A stretch of DNA of 64,000 nt, taken from assembly GCA_022821275.1 (NCBI GenBank), contig JAJEDY010000083.1, forward strand, positions 62,001 to 126,000, in the 5' to 3' direction. Source of the DNA: Candidatus Latescibacterota bacterium (GTDB lineage: Bacteria > Latescibacterota > UBA2968). A program made the translations under genes and the position numbers. Every line of letters begins with the position of its first letter. Positions within the stretch are counted from its first letter, which is position 1. Under the pieces are notes generated by a model. The model saw only the letters and a list, made by a program, of their open reading frames with translations, did no database searches and had not been told where the DNA came from. Shown piece by piece: positions 39,269 through 48,207 of the stretch.

Positions 39269-42261
39269 CACGCACAGCACATAAAAACGGTTTGGACCTC
39301 TCTGAGATTCGCGAACGCCTATCTACGCGCGAGGGACAGGATTATTGGCGCAGCCTGAATGAATTGGCCGATACGGAAGAATTTCGCGACTATTTGCACC
39401 GCGAATTTCCCGAAGGGGCTTCCGAATGGAACGACAAAGTCGGTCGCCGCAAATTTCTACAGGTAATGGGAGCGTCTCTGGCATTTGCCGGTTTGACATC
39501 GTGTACGCGCCAGCCGCCAGAAAAAATCGTCCCCTATATACGTGCGCCCGAGCAGATCGTACCCGGCAAACCCCTGTTTTTTGCTTCGGCTCTCTCTCAA
39601 GGTGGATTCGCCCGGGGCGTATTGGTCGAAAGCCATGCGGGGCGTCCAACCAAAATAGAGGGCAATCCCGCACATCCCGCAACACCCCGACCGGGCAATG
39701 CGACTTTCGGCCCCACAGATGCAATTACACAGGCTCAAATACTCGACCTCTACGACCCGGACCGCACACAGGTACCCGTGGGAAATGGGCGTGCGAGTAC
39801 ATGGACGAGATTTTCCGCTACCCTTGCGACCGAAGTGGCAAAACTCGATTTGGATCAGGGCCAGGGATTGCGTCTGTTGACAGAAACTGTAACCTCGCCA
39901 GTTTTGGTCAGCCAGATCCGTGCGCTATTGGAAAAATACCCCAACGCAAGGTGGCATCAATTTGAGCCAGGCACGCGCGACAACGCGCGCGAAGGCGCCA
40001 GAATGGCTTTTGGTGAAGTGGTCGAAACCCAGTATCATTTTGAAAAAGCCAAACGCATTTTGTCTTTAGACGCCGATTTTATGGAAAGTGGTGCGGCAAG
40101 TGTTCGACACGCTCGTCACGTTGCCCTCGGTCGCAAAGTCATCGACGGCCAAAAGGCCGATATGAATCGGCTCTACGTCGTTGAATCCTCCCCATCCAAT
40201 ACGGGGTCTTTTGCCGATCACCGCCTGCCATTGAAAGCCAGTCAGGTCGAGGGATTTGCACGAGCGGTCGCTGCGGCACTGGGGATAAACGCGATGGGCG
40301 GCAATAATGTCGGACACGATACATGGCTCAATGCACTGGTCAAAGATCTGGCAGCACATCGCGGCACATCGCTGGTGATTGCAGGCGATCATCAACCACC
40401 TGCTGTTCACGCACTTGCACACGCCATCAACAATGCGTTGGGCAATGTGGGTAGTACCGTGACGTACACAGATCCTGTGGAAGCCGAGCCTACCAATCAA
40501 CACGCCTCCCTCAAAGATTTAACCGTCGATATGTCAGAAGGCAGCGTATCACTGCTGGTGGTTTTGGGTGGCAATCCCGTTTACAACGCACCGGCAGACC
40601 TCAATTTTGCCGCTGCTTACCAGGAAGTGACAACGCGCATTCATCTGGGACAATCTCAAAACGAAACCGCGCGATTGTCTCACTGGCACCTGCCCGAAGC
40701 ACACGCATTAGAAGCCTGGGGAGATACACGCGCTTTTGATGGCACGGTTTCTATTGTCCAGCCATTAATAGAGCCGCTTTATGGTGGCAAATCCGCCGCG
40801 GCACTGGTGGCGATGATGATGGGAGATGGACGCACGGATTATGACCGGGTCAAAGAATATTGGGGTGAACAATACAAAGAAAGCGATTTTGAAACAGCCT
40901 GGCAGACCTATTTGCACGATGGATTGGTTCCCAATACGGCTTTGCCCGAACGCTCTGTGAGCACGACCGAAAATTACGGTACGCCATCACAGGCGAGTGA
41001 GGGCTTCGAAGTGAACTTCCGCCTGGATCCCACAATTGGCGATGGGCGATATGCCAACAATGGCTGGTTACAGGAATTGCCAAAACCCCATACGCGCCTC
41101 ACCTGGGATAATGCGGCATTGATCGCCCCGGCAACTGCCGAGGAGATGGGACTTCAAAATGGCGATGTAGTCGCGTTGAGCGCGAATAATCGCTCTGTAG
41201 AAGCACCTGTTTGGATCGCACCCGGACATCCCGCAAATGCCGTTACTGTACATCTCGGCTTTGGACGCACCGCTGCCGGGCGCGTGGGTAATGGCGTTGG
41301 ATTTAACGCTTATGAACTTCAGACATCTGATTCGCCCTGGACTGCGTCAGATGCGTCAATGACAAAAACGGGACAGACGTATCCCCTCGCCTGCACGCAG
41401 GATCACCACAGCATGGAAGGCCGTGCGCTGGTGCGATCTGGCACAGTTGATGAATACGAAAAACATCCGCATTTTGTACACGAAATGGGACACGATCCCG
41501 GTCCCGATGCAAACTTTTTCGATGGCATTCACGACAACGACGGCATAGCCTGGGGCATGGCAATTGACCTGAATTCATGCAATGGCTGCAATGCCTGTAC
41601 AGTCGCCTGTCAGTCGGAAAATAATATCCCGGTGGTGGGCAAAGACGAGGTGCTCAACGGACGCGAAATGCACTGGATTCGCATCGACCGCTACTACAAG
41701 GGCGATCTGGACAACCCCGAACTTTATAACCAGCCCGTACCCTGTATGCAGTGCGAGAATGCCCCCTGTGAACTGGTCTGTCCCGTTGGCGCGACCGTAC
41801 ACAGTGCCGAGGGCTTGAACGATATGGCCTATAACCGCTGTGTGGGTACGAGGTATTGTTCAAATAACTGTCCCTACAAGGTGCGGCGCTTCAATTTCCT
41901 CCACTATGCCGATGAAGAAACACAGAGTTTCAAGTTGCAGCGCAATCCCAATGTGACAGTCCGCGGTCGCGGTGTGATGGAAAAATGCACCTATTGTGTA
42001 CAGCGCATTAGTGCCGCGAGAATTGAGGCCAAGGTGGAGGATCGCGAATTGAAAGATGGCGATATTACAACCGCCTGTCAGGGCGCATGTCCTGCAGATG
42101 CCATCGTATTTGGCGATATCAAAGATCCCAATAGCCGCGTTGCCAAACTCAAAGCCCAACAGAGAAATTACGGCATTTTGACAGAGTTAAATACCAAACC
42201 GCGCACCACGTATCTCGCGCGGTTGACCAATCCCAATCCGGAGATTTCACAGCATGGGTAG
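39265..42261 (+). CDS. actB: Alternative complex III iron-sulfur/molybdopterin-like subunit ActB
   Basis: I place the start at ATG 39265, overlapping the actA stop (ATGA); in-frame ATG 39256 or TTG 39247 are alternatives. The protein has 998 residues. Residues 60-80 (GRRKFLQVMGASLAFAGLTS, then Cys80) form a twin-arginine signal with lipobox-like Cys. Residues 90-740 correspond to the molybdopterin-oxidoreductase fold without cofactor, and residues 760-960 to the four-cluster ferredoxin (CNGCNACTVAC, CMQCENAPCELVCP, CSNNCP, CTYC, CQGACP). ActB is a fused B1-B2 protein of the periplasmic side. Its end overlaps actC by eight bases. Confidence 0.92.
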   Translation: MTRTAHKNGLDLSEIRERLSTREGQDYWRSLNELADTEEFRDYLHREFPEGASEWNDKVGRRKFLQVMGASLAFAGLTSCTRQPPEKIVPYIRAPEQIVPGKPLFFASALSQGGFARGVLVESHAGRPTKIEGNPAHPATPRPGNATFGPTDAITQAQILDLYDPDRTQVPVGNGRASTWTRFSATLATEVAKLDLDQGQGLRLLTETVTSPVLVSQIRALLEKYPNARWHQFEPGTRDNAREGARMAFGEVVETQYHFEKAKRILSLDADFMESGAASVRHARHVALGRKVIDGQKADMNRLYVVESSPSNTGSFADHRLPLKASQVEGFARAVAAALGINAMGGNNVGHDTWLNALVKDLAAHRGTSLVIAGDHQPPAVHALAHAINNALGNVGSTVTYTDPVEAEPTNQHASLKDLTVDMSEGSVSLLVVLGGNPVYNAPADLNFAAAYQEVTTRIHLGQSQNETARLSHWHLPEAHALEAWGDTRAFDGTVSIVQPLIEPLYGGKSAAALVAMMMGDGRTDYDRVKEYWGEQYKESDFETAWQTYLHDGLVPNTALPERSVSTTENYGTPSQASEGFEVNFRLDPTIGDGRYANNGWLQELPKPHTRLTWDNAALIAPATAEEMGLQNGDVVALSANNRSVEAPVWIAPGHPANAVTVHLGFGRTAAGRVGNGVGFNAYELQTSDSPWTASDASMTKTGQTYPLACTQDHHSMEGRALVRSGTVDEYEKHPHFVHEMGHDPGPDANFFDGIHDNDGIAWGMAIDLNSCNGCNACTVACQSENNIPVVGKDEVLNGREMHWIRIDRYYKGDLDNPELYNQPVPCMQCENAPCELVCPVGATVHSAEGLNDMAYNRCVGTRYCSNNCPYKVRRFNFLHYADEETQSFKLQRNPNVTVRGRGVMEKCTYCVQRISAARIEAKVEDRELKDGDITTACQGACPADAIVFGDIKDPNSRVAKLKAQQRNYGILTELNTKPRTTYLARLTNPNPEISQHG

Positions 42262-43654
42262 TCCTGCACCTATAAACGATCCGACGATGCCAGCGCCGGT
42301 ACTCGGTCCGGGGCAGACCTATACAACGGTGACGCAGAAACTCAGTGCGATCATCACCAGCCGCACGCCTTTGGGATGGATCGCAGCGATGTTGATTGCA
42401 GGCGGTATCTTGCAGTTGTTAATGTTGTCTGCAACCTGGCTGCTGATCAAAGGGACTGGCATCTGGGGCTTAAATATTCCCGTTGGCTGGGGCTGGGCAA
42501 TTATCAACTTTGTCTGGTGGATCGGTATTGGGCATGCAGGCACATTAATTTCGGCTATTTTATTGCTCATGCGTCAACAATGGCGCAATTCGATCAACCG
42601 ATTTGCCGAAGCCATGACCATTTTTGCCGTCATGTGCGCCGGTATGTTTCCGCTCTTGCACACAGGACGCCCCTGGGTGGCGGCTTACTGGCTGTTGCCC
42701 TATCCCAATACAATGTCTGTATGGCCGCAGTTCCGCAGTCCGTTGATATGGGACGTATTTGCCGTTGGCACCTACTTTACAGTATCCCTGATCTTCTGGT
42801 ATCTGGGCCTGATCCCCGATTTTGCCACCCTGCGCGACAAGGCCAAACACAAAATTTCACAGATCATATACGGCGTGTTGTCAATGGGATGGCGCGGATC
42901 CGCCAAGCACTGGTTTAACTATGAAATGGCCTCGCTTCTTCTGGCTGGTGTATCGACGCCGCTGGTGCTGTCCGTACACTCCATCGTGAGTTTGGACTTT
43001 TCCGTAGGACTGATTCCCGGTTGGCATGCAACCATCTTCCCACCCTATTTTGTGGCGGGTGCCGTATATGCCGGTTTTGCAATGGTGCTGACGCTGGGAC
43101 TGCCCATTCGCTACTTTTACGGATTGCACGATTATATCACCGACCGCCACCTGAACAATATGGGCAAGGTGATGCTCGCCACCGGACTCATTGTGGCTTA
43201 TGGCTATGCGATGGAGCAGTTTTTTGCCTGGTATAGTGCCAGCCCCTATGAAGGCTATATGATGCAGAATCGCACGTTTGGCCCTTATTCCGGTACTTAC
43301 TGGTCACTGATCTTGTGCAATGTGGCTATTCCCCAATTGTTGTGGATTAAAAAGGTGCGCCTGAGTCCGCTATGGCTGTTCATCATTTCGATGTTCATCA
43401 ATGTGGGAATGTGGCTCGAGCGATTTATCATTGTGGTGACAAGCCTCCACCGCGACTTTATGCCTTCTTCCTGGGATATGTATCACTCGACGCCGTGGGA
43501 CTGGGGATTGTACGCAGGCACAATTGGATTTTTCCTCTTTATGATGATCCTGTTTATTCGGGTGATGCCCGTCATTAACATTTTTGAAATCCGCCAGTTG
43601 GTGGCAAATAAAAGCCACGGAGAGCATGCGGAAACGGCTTCTGCAGATGATTAA
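42254..43654 (+). CDS. actC: Alternative complex III NrfD/PsrC-like quinone-binding subunit ActC
   Basis: A 466-residue polytopic protein with about ten helices, of the NrfD/PsrC family. Its N-terminal part (GWAIINFVWWIGIGHAGTLI) carries the conserved His near the quinol site, and later helices have the family features HSIVSLDFSVGLIPGWHATI (20 residues) and WLERFIIVVTSLHRDF. ActC and ActF are the two quinol-type transmembrane subunits of the complex. The gene overlaps actB by eight bases and leads, after 12 bases, to actD. All ACIII genes on this strand are spaced as one operon. Confidence 0.93.
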   Translation: MGSPAPINDPTMPAPVLGPGQTYTTVTQKLSAIITSRTPLGWIAAMLIAGGILQLLMLSATWLLIKGTGIWGLNIPVGWGWAIINFVWWIGIGHAGTLISAILLLMRQQWRNSINRFAEAMTIFAVMCAGMFPLLHTGRPWVAAYWLLPYPNTMSVWPQFRSPLIWDVFAVGTYFTVSLIFWYLGLIPDFATLRDKAKHKISQIIYGVLSMGWRGSAKHWFNYEMASLLLAGVSTPLVLSVHSIVSLDFSVGLIPGWHATIFPPYFVAGAVYAGFAMVLTLGLPIRYFYGLHDYITDRHLNNMGKVMLATGLIVAYGYAMEQFFAWYSASPYEGYMMQNRTFGPYSGTYWSLILCNVAIPQLLWIKKVRLSPLWLFIISMFINVGMWLERFIIVVTSLHRDFMPSSWDMYHSTPWDWGLYAGTIGFFLFMMILFIRVMPVINIFEIRQLVANKSHGEHAETASADD

Positions 43655-43666
43655 ACGGGTGTGATT

Positions 43667-44077
43667 ATGGCTGAAAATTTATACGGCCTTTTGGCCGAAT
43701 TCGATGGTCCCGACGAATTGCTCAAAGCTGCAAAAGATGCATATGCAGAAGGGTATCGCAACATGGATGCCTATTCTCCAATGCCGATACACGATTTGTC
43801 GGAATCAATGGGTTATGACAAGCACCGCGTGCCTATCATTGTGTTGATCTGCGCGCTTCTCGGTGCCTGTTCCGGCTTTGGGCTTCAGTACTGGGTATCT
43901 GTGATCGACTATCCGCTCAACGTGGGTGGTCGTCCCCTTTTGAGCTGGCCCTCTTTTATACCCGTGACATTTGAACTCGGCGTGTTGTTTTCCGCTTTCG
44001 GTGCATTGATTGGCATGCTCATCCTCAATGGTTTGCCGAGACCCTATCACCCGGTTTTCAATGTCCCCAATTTTTAA
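43667..44077 (+). CDS. actD: Alternative complex III subunit ActD (DUF3341), truncated by an in-frame stop
   Basis: Start ATG 43667 (an earlier GTG at 43661 is possible). The 136 residues include the conserved N-terminus MAENLYGLLAEFDGPDELLKAAKDA, a His-containing segment around YSPMPIHDLSE, and two membrane helices (about 56-76 and 98-122). The stop TAA at 44075-44077 comes right after HPVFNVPNF. In the same frame the DNA continues RASGDWFFLCIEAEDPKFD to a second TAA at 44198-44200, exactly as the intact C-terminus of ActD should read. The most direct explanation is a single G-to-T change (GAA to TAA) in this copy or a sequencing error. Whether the truncated form assembles is unknown. Confidence 0.85.
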   Translation: MAENLYGLLAEFDGPDELLKAAKDAYAEGYRNMDAYSPMPIHDLSESMGYDKHRVPIIVLICALLGACSGFGLQYWVSVIDYPLNVGGRPLLSWPSFIPVTFELGVLFSAFGALIGMLILNGLPRPYHPVFNVPNF

Positions 44078-44200
44078 CGCGCCTCTGGCGATTGGTTCTT
44101 TTTGTGTATCGAAGCCGAAGATCCCAAATTTGATATTTCCGAAACCCGTGCATTTCTCGAGAGCCTGAAAGCAAAAAAGGTAGATGATGTCGAACCGTAA
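44078..44200 (+). pseudogene. actD: In-frame remainder of actD after the premature stop
   Basis: This segment (about 40 codons before the TAA at 44198-44200) reads RASGDWFFLCIEAEDPKFDI and continues to an AFLESLKAKK-type ending with VDDVEP. It is the normal ActD C-terminus: the pattern (R-x-x)FFLCIEA-x-DPKFD-x(5-6)-T-x-x-FLESL is what I know from DUF3341 proteins. It would be translated only by stop-codon readthrough or if the TAA is an artefact. The actE ribosome site and start lie within it, as expected for coupled genes. Confidence 0.8.
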
Positions 44201-44816
44201 ATTAGCTAATTGGGTAAAAACTGCCCATCCCGTGAGATGGCTTGTGGTACTCGCACTCTTTATGGCAATGGGGTGTGAGGGCACGACAGATATCGAGCGT
44301 TTGCGGCAAGAAATGTACAACCAGTCGAGATTTGAACCACTGGAAAAAAATACTTTTTTCGCGGATAATCGCGCATCTCGGCCCTGGATAAAAGGTACAG
44401 TTGCACGCGGACACTTGCGTATAGACGCGCATTTATATACCGGGATGGTAGATGGTAAACCGGCAGAGACTTTTCCCTTTCCCATTACGCGCGATGTAAT
44501 TCTCCGCGGCAGAGAACGCTACAATATCTATTGCTCCCCCTGCCATGGATATGAAGGTGATGGGCGAGGGATGGTGGTGCGCCGCGGCATGAAGCAACCC
44601 CCATCATACCATATTGAGCGATTGCAAAATGAAACACCGGGTTACTTTTTTGATGTCATGACCAATGGTTTTGGCGCAATGTATAGCTATGCATCGCGTA
44701 TCAAACCGCGCGATAGATGGGCTATTATAGCCTATATTCAGGCGTTGCAACTGAGCCAAAACGCCACGCTGGACGATGTCCCTGCCGATGTGCGTCAGCG
44801 GCTTGAAAACGAGTAG
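44187..44816 (+). CDS. actE: Alternative complex III monohaem cytochrome c subunit ActE
   Basis: The start is ATG 44187 (or 44184), with AAGG at 44177-44180 as ribosome site; the start lies in the intact 3' end of actD. The protein has 209 residues. A lipoprotein signal ends in LALFMAMGC (lipidated Cys30). The haem site is CSPCH (Cys116, Cys119, His120), in the family context RYNIYCSPCHGYEGDGRG; candidate Met ligands lie in the segment MVVRRGMKQPP. ActE is a membrane-attached, single-haem electron carrier on the periplasmic side. The actF gene follows after six bases. Confidence 0.92.
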   Translation: MSNRKLANWVKTAHPVRWLVVLALFMAMGCEGTTDIERLRQEMYNQSRFEPLEKNTFFADNRASRPWIKGTVARGHLRIDAHLYTGMVDGKPAETFPFPITRDVILRGRERYNIYCSPCHGYEGDGRGMVVRRGMKQPPSYHIERLQNETPGYFFDVMTNGFGAMYSYASRIKPRDRWAIIAYIQALQLSQNATLDDVPADVRQRLENE

Positions 44817-44822
44817 GAGATT

Positions 44823-46016
44823 ATGGCTACTGAATCCTTCAACCATCCGTTTGTAGATAAAGTGCAGCAATGGGGCCTTCTGGCAGGTGCCTGTGGTATA
44901 GTGCTTTTATTTATTGGTGCCTTTGCCGATTCTCAGCAATTTTTCCAATCGTATCTCGTTGGCTATATCTACTGGTTGGTCATTTCTCTGGGCTGTCTGG
45001 GATTGTTGATGTTGCACCATCTGGTCAGCGGACGGTGGGGATTTGTCATTCGGCGGTTATTGGAGTCGGGTGCGCGCACACTGTGGCTCATGGCTGTCCT
45101 GTTTATTCCCATTGTGGTTCTGGGGATGCACCATTTGTACGAATGGACGCATGCAGATGTCGTGGCAAAAGACCCAATTTTGACCTTTAAGAAGCCGTAT
45201 TTGAATGAGACTGGATTTTATATTCGCGCAGTCGTTTATTTTGCCCTGTGGCTACTCTGGATGTTTTTGCTGACAAAATGGTCGCGCGAGCAAGATGAAA
45301 CCGGCGAACCAGGCCTGAAAAGGCGGATGATTAACCTGAGCGGCCCCGGGATTCCCATGTTTATCTTGACCGTTACATTTGCTGCAACCGATTGGGTCAT
45401 GTCTTTGGAACCGCACTGGTTTTCGACGATCTACGGCTTAATTTTTGTGGTGGGCGGCGCATTGGGTGCCATGGCACTGTGCATCTTGTGGGTGATCAAA
45501 TTAAAGGATGTCGAGGTCTATCGAGAAGTTGACGCATTTAAGTATTTGAGCGACCTGGGTACTCTGATGTTTGCATTTACATGTCTGTGGGCTTATGTGA
45601 GTTTTTCCCAATTTTTGATTACGTGGTCTGGCAACCTGGCAGAAGAAGCGCCGTGGTACATTCGCCGATCGCATGGCGGTTGGCAATATGTGGGAACTGC
45701 ATTGATTATTTTTCACTTTTTCGTGCCATTCTTTTTGCTATTGCAGCGGGCGATCAAACGCCGCGCCGCGCTTATGACGGTTATCGCGATTTTTATGTTG
45801 ATTATGCGCTATGTCGATCTTTATTATTTTATTACACCGGCTTTTGCCCACGGCGGTTCTGACGGTATATGGTATGGTTTTTTGCTGGATGCGCTGGTCC
45901 TCGTCAGTATTGGAGGCTTGTGGTTGGGATTTTTTGCGATGCAGCTAAAAGGCGTGCCGCTGATACCACTGCACGATCCACGCATGGCGGAAACCTTTGC
46001 CGGAGAAGGTCACTGA
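44823..46016 (+). CDS. actF: Alternative complex III quinol-binding membrane subunit ActF
   Basis: A 397-residue polytopic protein with about ten helices. Family features include HLVSGRWGFVIRRLLESGAR, the loop motif LGMHHLYEWTHADVV, and LEPHWFSTIYGLIFVVGGAL with the conserved Trp/His. The last helices end in FAMQLKGVPLIPLHDPRM. ActF is the second NrfD-related membrane subunit, paired with ActC in the quinol-oxidising core. RBS AGGAG lies just ahead of the ATG. Its last 20 bases overlap the start region of the next small gene. Confidence 0.93.
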   Translation: MATESFNHPFVDKVQQWGLLAGACGIVLLFIGAFADSQQFFQSYLVGYIYWLVISLGCLGLLMLHHLVSGRWGFVIRRLLESGARTLWLMAVLFIPIVVLGMHHLYEWTHADVVAKDPILTFKKPYLNETGFYIRAVVYFALWLLWMFLLTKWSREQDETGEPGLKRRMINLSGPGIPMFILTVTFAATDWVMSLEPHWFSTIYGLIFVVGGALGAMALCILWVIKLKDVEVYREVDAFKYLSDLGTLMFAFTCLWAYVSFSQFLITWSGNLAEEAPWYIRRSHGGWQYVGTALIIFHFFVPFFLLLQRAIKRRAALMTVIAIFMLIMRYVDLYYFITPAFAHGGSDGIWYGFLLDALVLVSIGGLWLGFFAMQLKGVPLIPLHDPRMAETFAGEGH

Positions 46017-46395
46017 TATTGCAGAAAAACACAATGCCCACGAAAAGGGCTACGAAGACTATCATCTCAAAATTGGGCCAATTCTCGCTGCCACTGCGGG
46101 AATCATATTCATAGCCATTCTGTCTTTCATCGCTATGTGGGCCATGTTTCTCGGTCTGGAACAAGCCGTGATTTATATGACAGATGATCCGCCGCCCATG
46201 GCTGCTCATCAAAAGCCCTATCAAGGACCGCTGATTCAGACCGTACCCTCTGCTGAACTGACGCAAGTGCGTGCCGAAACCAATCGCACGCTTACCGAAT
46301 ACGGTTGGGTAGATAGGGATGCCGAGATTGTGCACCTTCCAATTGAGCGAGCAATAGACCTGGTTCTCGAACGCGGGTTCCCGGTGCGAGAGTAA
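45997..46395 (+). CDS. Small single-span membrane protein in the ACIII/caa3 operon
   Basis: No ATG lies near the 5' end. The options are TTG 45997, overlapping actF by 20 bases, or ATT 46018, which sits eight bases after GGAGAAGG; I list the TTG form (132 residues). After a charged N-terminus (EKHNAHEKGYEDYHLK) comes one membrane helix (about residues 27-54, ILAATAGIIFIAILSFIAMW). The outer part contains a repeat of Pro/Gln and ends TLTEYGWVDRDAEIVHLP, then IERAIDLVLERGFP. From memory, short proteins with such GWVD-x(4)-V-x-x-PI-x-RA ends occur between actF and SCO in other operons. The function is unknown; a link to cytochrome assembly is a guess from position. Confidence 0.65.
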   Translation: MPEKVTDIAEKHNAHEKGYEDYHLKIGPILAATAGIIFIAILSFIAMWAMFLGLEQAVIYMTDDPPPMAAHQKPYQGPLIQTVPSAELTQVRAETNRTLTEYGWVDRDAEIVHLPIERAIDLVLERGFPVRE

Positions 46396-46398
46396 AAC

Positions 46399-47202
46399 AT
46401 GCGCGTCTTATTCGCCTGTATCACGCTGATGTGCTTCACCAGGGTCGCGTGGGCACAAGACCTCACGCCGAATCCCACAGTGTTGGATTCCGTTGGAATT
46501 GACCAGAAATTGGGCGCATCAGTGCCGGTAAATTTGAAGTTCCGCGATGAAACGGGCACAGATGTTATGCTGGCGCGATATTTGGATGAGCATCCCGTTA
46601 TTTTAGTGCCCGCATATTATGAATGCCCCATGTTGTGTACGCAGATTTTGAATGGTTTATTGTCGGGATTGCGTCCCGTATCACCCAATGCCGGACGAGA
46701 TTTTGTCGTCGTGACATTTAGCATTGATCCCGACGAATCTCCAGAACTGGCAGCGGCAAAAAAGGTGAATTACGTCGATGGATATGGTCGAGAAGGTGGA
46801 GAAAATGGATGGCATTTTCTCACGGGAGACCAGGCATCAATAGACGCATTGACCCGGGCCATTGGCTATCGCTACATATACGATCCCGAAACAGATGAAT
46901 ACGTTCACGCCAGCGGGATTGTAATTTTGACACCCAATGGAAAAATCGCGCGGTATTTATTTGGGGTCGAATTTGCGCCGCGGGATTTGCAATTGGGGCT
47001 TTTGGAAGCCGCGCAAGATCAGATCAGTTCTCCTATTGATGCGATTTTGCTATATTGTTTTCAATACAATCCATTGACTGGCAAATATACCCTGGCAATT
47101 TATCGCCTCGTTCGCGTTGCCGGTGTGATTACTGTAATTTGCATTTTAACATTTATTTTTATTATGGTGCGCCGAGAGCGGTCGCCATTACAGGCTAATT
47201 AA
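46399..47202 (+). CDS. SCO1/SenC family copper chaperone
   Basis: A 267-residue exported protein. The signal peptide is MRVLFACITLMCFTRVAWAQ; cleavage after AQ is plausible. The copper-binding motif is CPMLC (Cys76, Cys80), and the third ligand is the His in EYVHASGIVILTPNGK. A C-terminal helix (about residues 238-260, VAGVITVICILTFIFIMVRR) anchors the protein, a topology known for SCO proteins next to ACIII genes. SCO delivers copper to, or reduces, the CuA site of cytochrome oxidase subunit II, encoded 48 bases downstream. This fits its position between the two complexes. Confidence 0.9.
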   Translation: MRVLFACITLMCFTRVAWAQDLTPNPTVLDSVGIDQKLGASVPVNLKFRDETGTDVMLARYLDEHPVILVPAYYECPMLCTQILNGLLSGLRPVSPNAGRDFVVVTFSIDPDESPELAAAKKVNYVDGYGREGGENGWHFLTGDQASIDALTRAIGYRYIYDPETDEYVHASGIVILTPNGKIARYLFGVEFAPRDLQLGLLEAAQDQISSPIDAILLYCFQYNPLTGKYTLAIYRLVRVAGVITVICILTFIFIMVRRERSPLQAN

Positions 47203-47250
47203 CGCCTGAAAAATAAAAGTCCATCAGACCTCTAACTTCTGAGTTAGCAC

Positions 47251-48201
47251 ATGCAGACTGATTTTCCTCTCTTTCCAGATCAAGCTTCGAGTTTTGCCTT
47301 TCACGTTGACGCGCTTTATTTTGGCATTTTGGCACTGTGCGTGTTTTTCGCGCTCATCGTTGTCATTTTAGTCGTTATATTTGCGATTAAGTATCAGCGC
47401 AAATCGGACGACGAAGTACCGCGACAAATTGCGGGGCATCTCGGCCTGGAGATATTTTGGACTGCCATTCCGGCGGTACTTGCACTGGGTGTATTTGTGT
47501 GGGCAACCGTATTGTACTTCCATCTCATTACACCCCCACCAAATGCCATGGAAATGTATGTGGTGGGCAAACAATGGATGTGGAAATTGCAACATCCCGA
47601 AGGCAAAAAGGAGATTAACGAATTACACGTGCCTCTGGGTGAATCGGTGCGCCTGACCATGACATCGGAAGATGTGTTGCACAGTTTTTATATCCCCGCC
47701 TTTCGCGTCAAAAAGGATGTGGTGCCCGGGCGATATACCAATTTGTGGTTTAAAGCGACGCAGGTCGGTTCGTATCATCTGTTTTGCGCCGAATTTTGCG
47801 GCACCGAGCATTCGCGCATGATTGGTACAGTACATGTCCTGGAACCTCAAGATTACGAAGCCTGGTTGACCGGCGGGACTGCAAATGAGCCGATGGAAGT
47901 CGCCGGAGAAAGATTGTTTGAACAATACGCCTGTCATACCTGCCACAAGATGGACGGAACGGGACGAGGGCCATCTCTGGCGGGTCTTTTTGGCAAAACA
48001 GTGGCTCTGGAAGGCGGCGGTACTGCACTGGTTGACGAAGCCTATATTCGAGAATCGATTCTGAATCCTTCCGCCAAGATCATGGCCGGATACAAACCCA
48101 TTATGCCAACATTCAAAGGCCAGATCAGCGAAGAGGGGATTATTCAGTTAATCGCCTATATCAAATCGCTGAAAGCCCCCGAACTCACGAGTATGGAGTG
48201 A
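47251..48201 (+). CDS. coxB: caa3-type cytochrome c oxidase subunit II with fused cytochrome c
   Basis: A 316-residue protein. Two membrane helices (about residues 25-48 and 70-92) form a hairpin. The cupredoxin domain has GKQWMWKLQHPEG (electron-entry Trp) and the CuA motif FCAEFCGTEHSRM, completed by the His in VLHSFYIPAFR. A C-terminal cytochrome c domain begins about residue 215 and has one haem site, CHTCHKMDGTG (Cys228), with Met ligand in KPIMPTF. The haem domain makes this a caa3-type oxidase that takes electrons directly from ACIII or from a soluble carrier. Subunit I follows after six bases. Confidence 0.93.
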   Translation: MQTDFPLFPDQASSFAFHVDALYFGILALCVFFALIVVILVVIFAIKYQRKSDDEVPRQIAGHLGLEIFWTAIPAVLALGVFVWATVLYFHLITPPPNAMEMYVVGKQWMWKLQHPEGKKEINELHVPLGESVRLTMTSEDVLHSFYIPAFRVKKDVVPGRYTNLWFKATQVGSYHLFCAEFCGTEHSRMIGTVHVLEPQDYEAWLTGGTANEPMEVAGERLFEQYACHTCHKMDGTGRGPSLAGLFGKTVALEGGGTALVDEAYIRESILNPSAKIMAGYKPIMPTFKGQISEEGIIQLIAYIKSLKAPELTSME

Positions 48202-48207
48202 TGCGTC

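Noticed and set aside
43667-44200. Frameshift in actD
   Set aside because: The downstream C-terminus first seemed to be in another frame. Counting showed the distance between the two TAA codons is divisible by three, so it is a nonsense codon and not a frameshift.
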